Positions 49,653 through 60,600 of a stretch of 64,000 bases of DNA are shown piece by piece. This DNA comes from Casuarina equisetifolia (lineage: Eukaryota; Streptophyta; Magnoliopsida; Fagales; Casuarinaceae). Below the pieces are notes generated by a model. The model had not been told where the DNA came from. It was given only the letters and a program-made list of their open reading frames with translations, and did no database searches. The stretch lies in assembly GCA_028551475.1 (NCBI GenBank), contig CM052358.1:10585938-10649937 (forward strand), written 5' to 3'. The translations under genes were made by a program, and so were the position numbers. Every line of letters starts with the position of its first letter. Position 1 is the first letter of the stretch.

Positions 49653-50612
49653 TTAAGTTGACGAAACAAAAAAGAAACATTCTTTTCTTTGTATACTTTT
49701 CTCCGTCATAGGGTGTAACATACAAGTCAAACCCACCGTGCACCAAGTGCCAACAACCATTATGAGTGACAGAGAAATGTTACCCTCAAGCTGTAGTGCA
49801 ATGTTTAAGTCATAGACTAGTGAAAGATCAACAGTAATTACATGTTGCTGGTCAACCGGGTTTTGTTCAACCAGAAAATGCTTAGTGCCAGAACAGTTGT
49901 CTTGTCTTACTCTGACCAACATGGGGGTCGGCAAAATCGAAGGAGCACCATCCCACCGTGTGAGCACTAATCCTCCATGGCTACTTCCCCATTGGTGTAT
50001 CCCATTATGTAACTTACCGAAGCCACTATGTTGATCTTGACGTTTTGCGAAGAAATCTTGGGGCAAGAATGTCCTTGCCTCGGGAACCCAAACCAAAGTA
50101 GTTTAGTTGTTGAAAGCAAGAAACAACTTGTGTATTGCCGTCCATGATTGTATTCTGAAATTCTGCTCCAACATATGACATATGTATCACAACTTGTGGG
50201 ATCACAGTATTTCCAGGAAGAAATTTCCTGGGTTCCTGCTTGGAGTGTTTTACTTGTGTCCCAGTGAATTTGGAAGTTGGCCATTGACTCACAAGTGCTG
50301 TAGAGGGTCGCTTTCTCCGAAGGTATGTGTGGTTGTTGTGTAGCATTGCGCACCAAATACGGCGACTGGTCACTTTTGAGGCATGCTTTAGGCCATCTAA
50401 TCAAATGATTTGCAATTTCATAGCACCTTCTGGGATCTTTTGAGGCACCCAAAAGAAAAGTTAGAGATAGTCCTAAAAGCTATATATAAATCACTTGGGC
50501 CTCCCAAGGCCTGATCTATCCTCAGATTCTTGCTGTCTCTTTCGGGCTTGTGACTTTGTACCAGTCTGCAGAAAAGGCCTTCTGCGAGAAACCATATACC
50601 ACATTCAGGCAT
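49653..50612 (-). pseudogene. Unidentified coding-like region, possibly a decayed gene
   Basis: About 960 bp in which overlapping minus-strand frames stay open for 147 (49653-50096), 161 (49967-50452) and 115 residues (50026-50373), preceded by a 64-residue frame (50418-50612). Base composition is more balanced than the AT-rich surroundings. The readings include cysteine- and tryptophan-bearing stretches (for example SSWKYCDPTSCDTYVI), but I do not recognise a family. It may be a frameshifted gene remnant, a gene with introns I failed to place, or chance open frames. Low confidence. Confidence 0.3.
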
Positions 50613-51317
50613 AGAGATATCGTCAACTCATGGGCTCTTTCCTGAAGGAAATTGATGAAATAAATTGAAAAGGATAAGAACTGCTAAATTTGATTACTTC
50701 ACTGTATATTCCAACATTTTCTTCTTCTTCTTTTTTGTGAGATTAAACTCTTCTTGAAGGAGTAAACGATGTAGAATACGTTACCATTTAGGTTTTACAT
50801 GAGGGCTACAATTCTTTGTAACTTCAAAATTTTCGTTCTTATGCAGTTTTCAAGAAACTTTACAATTTGATTCATTACTTGTTTCAGGGACTTCTAGTAA
50901 GCTTGGAAGTAGGATTCTAATCGTCTCGAAAAAATATTAGGATCGAATTTTATTTAATCTATAAAATTCAATATATTTTTATTGAGCTCTTTTAAATAAA
51001 AATATGATCTTTTTTTCTTTATTTATGCTTTCCTTGTTTCTTCGAGAAATCAAGAAAAAAAAAGTATTGTTTGAAGTGGTTGAAAGGCTTAGGAATTGTG
51101 AAGATTGTCTACTATGGACATTGAGTGAAAAGAAGGTCCTTTTTGTAATTTTCTTATTCTCTATTACCATATTCAATATCCTCTTTGTTATGCACCAACC
51201 TTTGGCTTGTTATGACATAAATATTTTATATTTAGTTAGGATTTTAGCTCATTTAGTTAGATTTTAAGTAATTTAATAAGATTTTAACTCTAACGTTTAT
51301 GTGGGTCCAGATTGAAG

Positions 51318-51343
51318 CTATGACATCAACCATGATGTCATAG
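51318..51343. repeat. Perfect 11-bp hairpin
   Basis: The arm ctatgacatca (51318-51328), a 4-nt loop, then the exact reverse complement tgatgtcatag (51333-51343). The palindrome contains TGACATCA and TGATGTCA words, close to bZIP-type TGACGTCA sites. Confidence 0.7.
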
Positions 51344-51403
51344 TGATACAAGCCCTCTTCTCCCCATCATTCTTCATCTTTTATTTTCTTTTCTTAATAT
51401 TTT

Positions 51404-51611
51404 ATTAATATGATCATTACAATATGTGTAGAAAATCTTGTAGAAGATAATGTTTATAGATGTAATTGGAATTAAGTTCTTGACTCTAGCTTACAAAGTA
51501 GTTTGACCAATGATCATGATAGAATAAGACCATTAATATGATTATTACAATATGTGTAGAGATTCTTGTAGAAGATAATGTTTATAAATGTAATTGGAAT
51601 TAAGTTCTTGC
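51404..51611 (+). repeat. Direct duplication, about 80-bp copies at 128-bp spacing
   Basis: The segment attaatatgatcattacaat through aattaagttcttg (51404-51483) recurs at 51532-51611 with only a few differences (for example gaaaat versus gagatt). About 48 bp of unrelated DNA lies between. It is a recent local duplication within AT-rich debris. Confidence 0.85.
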
Positions 51612-52299
51612 GTAATTTTGTCAACAATTTTGAGTTTAAAGAAAATAGCTAAATTGATCTATTAAATGTTCACAAAGGAAAGGAGTGGGTATTGAACCCT
51701 AACTTGGTAGAATAGTATGTCAATGATTTCTTGGTGTATTGCCATTAGGGCAAGTGGGTTGCCCCTAATTGTGGTTCTTTGAATTATCTAATAAATTCTA
51801 CAATTTGTTTTTTTTTCTTCTAATTTTTAGACATAGTTACTAAAAAACCCTAGAAATTGTAACTTGTATAAAAGTTTGAATTGAATCTTATTTGATTCAT
51901 TGATTATCTGTTGTATTATTATTTTTAAATTAAAAAAAACTTTGTTCCTTATTCTGTGTGAGTTTTCAAAAATTTAAATGTAATCGTCAATTCTTTTAAT
52001 AATTCTTTTTGTATTAGATAGCAATTGATGCTGCAAATGCCTGATTAAAAGCACCAATTTTAATTATTAGCTATTTAGTCTAATAAGGCCCCAAAAGAAG
52101 GTGAAATTTCTCATAAAGTGAAATTGTTTAGGAAGTGTTGGAAGATTAAAATATCTAGTCCCACATTGGATAAGGCGACAGGAGACTGACTTTATAAGCT
52201 TCCGTTAGCAACCTACTATTGCACAGTTCTGTGTTTTAGTTGAACCTTTTAATTTTTAATAAGAAGGGAGGAAGTGTTGATGCGCATCAAGTGACACAA

Positions 52300-53209
52300 T
52301 AGAAGCCACCAGTTGAAAATCATCAATTGGAAACATCAGTTTCAAGAAATAAACCAAGATTTCGCATAAGCTCCAACAACTTGCATATCATTCCCCAACA
52401 AACTTTTTTTTAAAAAAAAGATTTGTTATGTGCTTAATTAATGATCTTACAAATCAAAACTGATAACGAAACATAGGCGCAATTGTTGTGGAATATACAC
52501 ACGGATAAAAACGTGAAAGAACAAGTCTTCAACTAAAGGGACTCTTTCTTTTCCTTCCCTTTCTGGGCCAATTTCAATCAGCAATACATGATTAATGCCA
52601 TCTCAAAGTAAAGAAGCTAGCATACGATTGCTTTCTGAAGTAAAATCTAACTCTCTTCCCAACCAAAACTTCAAATTTAGAACTCAAAAAACAAGCGTTC
52701 GTCCCCTTGTGAATGCACAGGGAATAGGGAATGGGGAAAAGAAGTGGAAGGTTTGTTGAACAAGAGGATGCAAACCACTAAGGTAGGGCTTAGTATTTAC
52801 TTACATTACAAAAGTCGAGCATTGAGCTACATCTACAACTATTACATTACGTAGTCTAAGATATTCTCAAAGCTAAAGGGCATTTCTTTCAAGGTAGTCC
52901 CACGAAGTCTCTTCTCGAGGATTCTTGCCGCCTTCTTCAACTTGGGCGGTGGTTGAGGTACTGTCCCTTAGGTAAGACGGGTCGGTGGACGAGCTTTCAA
53001 ACGCTCAGCGCGAATCCCGGTCATTAAAGAATGACTGGATTATGCCTGCTTTATCAGTGAGGTTAGTCTCACTTTGAGACGCATGAGGGATGTCTTTTGT
53101 CAGACCACGTCGGAAGCTGGTAAAGGCTGATGTGGGGTGCTGAGATAGATCCAACCAAGTTGGAGCTCTGATGGCGCAGTCTCGTTGCTGCATTGGCTGA
53201 ATCCATGCG
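52300..53209 (-). other. Intergenic stretch with possible coding-like tail
   Basis: About 900 bp. On the minus strand, the 52880-53200 part has protein-like readings in changing frames (for example a lysine-rich KKAARILEKRLRGTTLKE near 52940-52890). These may continue the coding-like fragment at 53211-53420. No family is recognised and stops separate the pieces. Confidence 0.3.
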
Positions 53210-53210
53210 C

Positions 53211-53420
53211 CGGTCAGGAACGTAGAGCGAGTGCGCTGCTTGCTCTGTTCTGAGTTCCATCTTCAAGTTCGCGCAACAGAGTATCTGATCCAGTGATAGT
53301 GAGAGAACCACGTTCATCTGTAAGTTCACCTCTTGTCGGTGTCTTTACCGCTTGTTTACCTCCATGCGCCTCCCGTCTAAGTGACATATCCGAGGCCCAC
53401 TCGCGGATTCTCTTGCAAAG
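53211..53420 (-). pseudogene. Unidentified coding-like fragment
   Basis: An uninterrupted minus-strand frame of about 68 codons without a start Met reads KRIREWASDMSLRREAHGG, then KTPTRGELTDERGSLTITG and SDTLLRELEDGTQNR. GC content is well above the flanks, and the hydrophilic, compositionally balanced reading looks like real protein. Continuation towards lower coordinates needs frame changes. It could be a decayed gene, a retrocopy fragment or an exon of an unmodelled gene. I do not recognise it. Confidence 0.4.
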
Positions 53421-54606
53421 ATAATGATTTTTTTTTTACTCGTACATACAAAGAGGGGAGAAGATTCAAAGCCTTGATCAGGTGGACTTGCCGATACTTT
53501 TTAAATGGATGGACTATAAGAATTTGACTCAATTGTTATTGAGTTAAGGGATTTTTTTTTTTTTTTTAACAACAATGCATGATACTAAAGTACATGCACC
53601 CTCTGCTAGCGACTATGGGCGCAATCAAATACTTGATGATTGGTGGAATTTTACAATTCACACCAAGTATCATATTTCACTACATTCTTCATCATAAACA
53701 TAATGATCTTAGTCATGTAAAAGAATTGACTACCTTTATCAATTAAAATTATTCTTTTGAGGTAAAATTTAAATTTGTGACAAGTGGTGCTAAAACTAAA
53801 CTACTATTCAATATTAATATAATCAATTCCCTTATTGTTATAGCCGTCGATGTCTTTTCAAACTGCTTCAAAGATTGTCATATTCACTCTATTGGTTCAA
53901 CTTTTTTGGTCTAACTTTAAACTTTCAACTTTCTTTCGTGTTTTATTACTTTGAAGACATCTTATTGGTTAAAAATGCAATTTTTCTGAAATCTATTACA
54001 ATAAACACGTTACTGAAAATCAATAAAATAAAAAAATAAAAAAGGGAAAAGGTCAACTGTGTCAATCTTAATCCCCAACCTACCCATTAAGAAGAAGCTG
54101 CCCATATTTTGACACAGGGACCCCGTTCACGTGCAGCTAATCAAGTCTTAAACCGTTGGCACGTGGCTTAAATTCATAAAACATGCAGCGCTCTGGGTGC
54201 GGTGCTCACTCTTCCGGTCGTCTCCCACTGGTGCCAAATCCATGGTTTGTCTCATTTGCCCACTGCCTCCGTCTCCCCCTCTGGTTCTCAAGCTCTTGCT
54301 CTGACGGCTAAGCAGTTTCTCTACTCATCATTTGCATTCAACGGCTAAGTCAAAACCTTTCATCTCAGGTTCCCACTGTTTTTTTTTTTTTTTTTTTTGG
54401 TTTCGGTCAAACTTTGATTGCCAAAAATGTCAAAATTTAGTTTCGGATGTTGTATAAACCCTAGATCTTCTGTTTAGATAATTTAGAAACCAAATTTTAT
54501 GTTGTTTTTGTCTCTCATATTTTCTTTTAGATGCTCGGTGTTCAAAGTTTTTAATGATTTTGGCGTACTCAGTAATTCTCAGCTCCAGTTTGTCAATCCG
54601 CTTGTG
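53421..54606. promoter_or_regulatory. SEC16 upstream region
   Basis: About 1.2 kb of AT-rich DNA leading into the SEC16 leader. Two CACGTG cores lie at 54128-54133 and 54160-54165; the second continues as CACGTGGC, the abscisic-acid-response (ABRE) form of the G-box. A T-run of about 22 nt lies near 54380. No clear TATA box is visible, so the transcription start is uncertain. Confidence 0.45.
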
Positions 54607-54648
54607 ATGAATTTCGTTGCGAAGAGATTGGGAGTGGATTTCGTTTAA
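54607..54648 (+). promoter_or_regulatory. Upstream ORF before SEC16
   Basis: ATG at 54607 opens a 13-codon frame (MNFVAKRLGVDFV, then TAA) in a different frame from SEC16, ending 43 nt before its start codon. If transcribed, it could reduce initiation at the main ATG. Presence in the mRNA is not shown. Confidence 0.4.
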
Positions 54649-54691
54649 TCTTGTTGTCCAGCTTATTGGAGGATTAGGGTTTTTGTTGCGG

Positions 54692-57600
54692 ATGGCGTCT
54701 GCTCCGTCCGAGGCGGAAGATCAAACGGACGAGGATTTTTTTGATAGATTGGTTAATGATGAGATTGACTATACGGGATACGGGGCTAATGTTGTGCAGA
54801 ATGATGGTGTAGTTGCGGCTAGAGCGTTATCTAAACTAAGCATTGCGGAAGTGGGTACCGCCGGAGTAGATGCTGGTGACAATGTTGGTTTTGCGGTTGA
54901 CGGTGAAGTGGGTCTGGATGATTTTATTGTGTCTGAATCATTGGATAACAGTGAGGATACTATTGTTAGTGAAGTGAGCAACTCATTGATACCCGGAAAT
55001 GTAAATGAGTCTAGCTGTGTAACTGACAAAGAGAGTATTTCATCACCACCTCTTAATAAAAATGAGTGTAGCGAAGCGGGGATAGGGAAGGAAAGTGCAT
55101 TGGATAGTAAAATGGTTAAGGATAGCGTGCCTTCAGGCATGGGTGTGAAAGAAATTCAGTGGAGTTCATTTGGCTCTGAGGTTGATGCTGGTGTTGGCGG
55201 GTCATACTCTGACTTCTTCAGCGAATTGGGAGATAACTCAGGAGGCCCATTTACGAGTGTAGCAAACACGGGCAAGTTTGGGACAGAATCTAATGTGGTG
55301 GATCGTGTTACAGAAAACCCAGTTACTGAGCCGGGGTTGTGGAGTTATGGGGAGAATCAAGAAGGCCAAGAGCATGGGGTGGGTACAGAGCAGAACATAA
55401 GTGGTCTGGATTTGAGTAGTAGTCATTATTGGGAAAATCTTTATCCAGGGTGGAAGTATGACTTGAACACTGGGCAATGGTATCAGTTAGAGGGTAGTGA
55501 TGCAAATGCAAATGCAAATGCAAATGCAAACGTAAATGCAAACACTAATACTAATGTGGTTGCAAATGCTTGTGCATTGAGTGATGAGATTCTTTCAGAC
55601 CATGCAGTGGGTGCTTATTATCAGCAGCAAACTGCTCAGTCACAGTCTGTTGCTGAAACTGTGCCTGAGGGCTGTCTAGCTGGCAGTGTGTCTCAACAGA
55701 ATCAGCTATCACCAGGAAATATGCAATACCCAGCTCGTATGGTCTTTGATCCCCAGTATCCTGGTTGGTACTATGACACAATTGCTAATGAATGGAAGTT
55801 GTTGGAATCTGATGTTTCAACTTCAAATCAGTTAACAAGCACAGATGATAATCAGCAGTATCTGAGCCACAGTGGTGAGTCTGATATTTTAACCTCAAAT
55901 CAGTCAACAAGCATAGATAATAATCAGCAATATCTAAGCCACAATGTTGAGAATCATGGATCAGGGAGTCTGTTTAGTCAAGAACATGCTGGGAACTGGG
56001 ATGGCTCGGTGAGCATTTATAACCAGCAAATGATGAATATTTCGCAAACTCAGAATGTTGTCAAGAACAATGCAATTGCATTTAGTGGAAACCAAAAATT
56101 AGGAAACAATTATAGTTCCATTGGCCATTTAACTGATTCTGTGGATCAGCAATCACAGTTCATTCCAGTGCTACCGGTCACTCAATATGGACATTCAAAT
56201 CAGAATATTGAGGATGATAATAAAGTTTTGGAGTTTCAAAGCTTTGTTCCTAATCAGAATTTGCCTCAGCATCAAAGTCTAGCAAGCTTTGTCCCTAATC
56301 AGAATTTGCCTCGGCATCAAAGTCCAGCCAATTTGGAGCTAACTCAACATATGCATTTCTTACCTGCTCAATTGGATAGTCAGAAACCAGTAATCTTTTC
56401 ACAGCAGCCGCTCCAGAGTGGGAATCAGTTCCTTTCTGCTCCCAGTGAATATAGGTCATCTGCAGGACGTCCTCCACACGCTCTAGTTACTTTTGGATTT
56501 GGTGGAAAACTTATAGTCATGAAAAATAATAGTTCCTTCAGTACTAACTCCTATGGGAGCCAGGTCAGGCCTTGGCTTCTTCTGTTTTCAGTTTCAGATT
56601 TTTGTTTTGGTTTGCCTCCTGCTATATAAGCACACAATTCATTGTTTTCTGCTTGCTATAAATGGTTTTGATTTTTTTTCTTTTTTAATTTCAAGGACTT
56701 GGTAGGAGGTGCTTTTAATGTTCTCAACTTGATGGAGGTTTTCACTGACCAAAATGATACTTCAAGCTTTGGGTGGGATGTTCGAGATTATTTCCATGCA
56801 TTATGCCACCAATCTTTTCCTGGTCCATTGATTGGCAGAAGTGCTGGAAACAAGGAGTTGAACAAATGGATTGATGAAAAGATTACTAGCTTTGAATCTC
56901 CCTACATGGATTACAAGAAATGGGAAGCTTTAAGGTTGCTCTTTTCTTTGCTAAAGATAGCGTATCAGAATTATGGAAAACTTCGATCACCCTTTGGCAC
57001 TGACCATGTATTGATGGTAAGATCTATAATCTATTTTTCCTGTTTAATCCCATCTATATGCAGCTTGTCTGGAATGATGAAAAATTTGCTCTGTGTGAAT
57101 TGTGAAACAAGTTATTTTTATGAACAGGGCCATACATGGGTATTTCAAGAATTTCCAAAATTAAATGCTCTCTGTCTATTATGTTGATTGATCCTACTTT
57201 TTAAATGGCCTCATCCACAAAGTGGCTAACGAGAAGAGAGGATGTAAATTTTATAGGAACTTAAAATAACATTTCGTACTTTTTGTTTTTTCTTATCCAC
57301 CTGCTGCTTGCTGTTAATAGTTGAAGGAATATCAACATTCAGATTTTGCATATGTTATTCTTTTGAGTCTTAGATTGTGTGGCTTTGTTCTGATACTCAA
57401 TTCATGCTATATCACTGCTTTTAGTTAGATGATGTATCTGATAGACTGTAAGTTGAAGCCCATTAATTTTTCCTGCAAGAAATCAAATTTTCAACTGTTT
57501 CTCATTGATTTGATTACTGGCAATTATGTTTTCTGGTTCTTTTAAAATTGAATTAGGAAAGCGAGTCTCCTGAGTCAGCTGTTGCTAAGCTCTTTGCCTC

Positions 57601-60600
57601 CACCAAAAGTAAAAGAGAATATGGTGCAGTTGCGTGCTGCTTGCAAAACTCACCTTCTGAGGCACAGATTGAGGTGTCCAGATTTTTTTCCCACTTTTTC
57701 ATTTTCGCCTTGTTTTATGTAGGTGATAGCTTTTAGGAGTAGAATTATACTAACATGTCTTGAACCAATCTGCTCTAGGCTACTGCTTTTGAGGTTCAGA
57801 GTCTTCTTGTCTCAGGTCGGAAGAAAGAGGCTCTGCAATGTGCACAACAAGGTCATTTGTGGGGACCGGCACTTGTGCTTGCTTCTCAGCTTGGTGATCA
57901 GGTTCTTAGCTTTTTTCACCAGTCTCCTTCACCTGTTGGGAGTCATGGATGGAAGATTCAAGTTACCAGAAGTGTCCATAGTGTACTTCATGCTGAAAAA
58001 TGCTTTTTTTTTTTTTTTTTGAAATGCTGGCAGTTTTATGATGAGACTGTGAAGAAAATGGCACTTAACCAGTTCAAAGCAGGATCGCCGTTGCGAACTT
58101 TGTGCCTGCTTGCTGCTGGGCAGCATGCAGATGTGTTTTCTAGGGCCAATATTGGTAGCAGCTTACCTGGTTCTGCGGGTACATATCAACAGCCTGCCAC
58201 GGTAATACAGAAACTCAATTATGAAAGGAAAATTGCATTTTCACTCTTCAGGAACAAACTAAAGTAATGTGCTATTTTGTGGTTACTTTCTTACATTGCT
58301 AGATATCTTTGTTGGGCTTTCTCTTCTCCTTTGCCTTTTCTTCTTGGTTCTTCTTGAGCGTGGGGTGGGGAGGAGTAACTCTGGTGGTCTCTCTTATCAA
58401 GTCTACTACATGACTCTTAGGAGTGCAACACCATAGTTTTGTTTCTCTTAATCGTGGGATTGTATGAGTGTGAAAAGAAAGAAATAGATCTTCATATCTT
58501 TAATGATGCTGAACTAGGAATCGAGGTATCTTTTTTTGTCTTTTTTCTTTTAAGGTTCTTGAATTAAAGTGATCAAAGAAGAAGAAAACAGCTGTTAGAA
58601 GCGTGATAACAAAGGAACTGCTAAATTAAGTTGAAACTAACAAAGCAAAATAAAAAAGATCTCACAATAAATTACTTGGGCCACTTTTACAACTTATTCC
58701 ATCAAGTCTAGAGATGATCAATTTATAACTTACTAGCTAAGAAAAGTGCCCAGAGAGGTTTACGTTTTCTGAAATGTCCATAGCTTGAGCAATAGAACTT
58801 GCTTTTGCTTGCCATTTATAACTGGACCTCTCTTTTTTCTTTTCTCTTTGCCTTTTTGAATATTTTCCGTTGTTACTGGATAAAAGTTCTCTTGGACTGC
58901 CTACTCTTTGCTTCTTTTGTTTTTGGAAATTATCATCACTTGTTAGGGGAAAAAAAAAAAAGAATGGAAAACTTCTTTGGAAAATTCTTGTTTTCTCGTC
59001 ATATATTTCTTGTGCTAGTTTTGTCACATCTGACCAATATAAGAGATGAGAAAGTAGTATATGGAATCTAGAAACTGATATCGTTTTAGGAATTGAGAAA
59101 ATTTAAGTAAAATCATGTTGATATGTCCCTCTATGAATTACAACTGGTTCAACCAAATCCTTGGAAATCTGCAAAACAATCCAATTGAAAAAGAATTTTA
59201 TTAGAAAAGAGAAAAGTTGTCTCAAAACTATGTTCGTTAGATTTTTACTGACAAGAGGCAATAATATTGCATTCTATAGAGAATGAAGAAACAAGCTGCA
59301 GAGATGAGTAGCGATTTGTTCTATTGAATGAGAAAATTTGACATATCGGTGCTGATTCTAAATAATGACTGGTGAATTCTAATTTTATATGTATGTGGAG
59401 CAGCAATGAGGTTCATGTTTTAGGCACTGATGGGGTGCCAATGGATGTGGACCTTGGATCCATTGCTTGGCTTTTCTGTCTATTCTTAGCGGTGTACAGG
59501 AATGTGTTAAACTATGCTTTTGTTGTAGAAGTCTTCCAAATGCAGGGATGAGGTTACTAACTTCCTTTTGGCTCCCTCCCCAACTCCCCTGGGCTTTTTT
59601 TTTTTTTTCATTTTCTTTTTCACTGTTAGAAATTAGGCAATTAAGCACGATCTGGTTCTTGTATGGACCAGGTATTTAATCAATGTATTGCTTAGGTAAA
59701 GGAAAGAAAAATAAAATGCTAAACCTCTAATTTCTTGCCACTGGGTGACAAAGTAGTTTGGTACGGGAATTGATTTCTTTGTTTAATTTTATTCCTAACC
59801 CCAAGAGTTTAATGGAAACAAAAACCTCTATTTGCGTGTTTGAGTTTTGATCTATATATTTTAAGATTCCTTCAACATTCCTTTTTTCTTTTTCTTTTTT
59901 TCTGTGCTTAAGCTAGTTTAATTATCTTATTTCATGTACTTACAGATTGAGGCTAACTGCATGCTAGATGAATGGGAGGAAAATTTAGCCATTATAGCTG
60001 CAAACAGAACAAAAGATGATGAACTTTTCATCATTCATCTTGGAGATTGCTTATGGAAGGAGCAAGGGGAGGTATGTAGCCTTTTTTGTTCTCAGCCTTC
60101 TCTTTTAGTGCTTCTCCTTGAAGATTTTGTGTTGTCTGTGTCATCCTGACTGTTGAGCAATTACAGATTGCTGCTGCACACATTTGCTATTTAGTCGCTG
60201 AAGCCAACTTTGAACCATATTCAGATGGTGCAAGGCTCTGTCTTATTGGTGCAGATCATTGGAAATGTCCACGTACATATGCTAGTCCTGAGGCTATTCA
60301 GGTTTTTTGTCAGTATCCTTTGTCTGATACAGTTACTTTAGACTAGAAATATCCAATGCTAATGCAGGTTTTGATTGTATACAAATGCTTGACTTTGATT
60401 CTTTCTGTCAGCATGTATTCTGCTTGTAAAAGTTTGAATTCCAATATTTTCACCTGCAGCTTATGTTGTGGATCATGGTCATCACTACATAGTTTTTTGG
60501 AAATAAGTTTTGCACTCAATTTTTCTGTCATCCACTTTTCTGAATAATTCAATAAACGAGCTTTCTGAATATTTGGGCAGAGGACTGAGTTGTACGAATA

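Larger units (their letters stand above)
51180..52290. mobile_element. LTR-like debris (uncertain fossil)
   Basis: AT-rich DNA with features common in plant LTRs: repeated tagttag(g)atttta words near 51235-51265, a ttgtataaaag TATA-like site near 51866, and two 'ggaagtgttg' junction-like words about 144 bp apart (about 52130 and 52272). No coding part or matched pair of ends was found, so this is a weak call. It contains the 128-bp duplication and the hairpin listed separately. Confidence 0.25.

Noticed and set aside
52157-52198. An agtcccacattgg word 22 nt upstream of tttataag, resembling the USE plus TATA of plant snRNA genes with Pol III spacing
   Set aside because: The sequence downstream shows no U6 or other snRNA start (no GTCCCTTCGG-like 5' end), and the same words are common in plant repeat ends.
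54617-54691. Amino-terminal extension of SEC16
   Set aside because: It begins with TTG, not ATG; the MASA...QTDEDFFD start is the family start.
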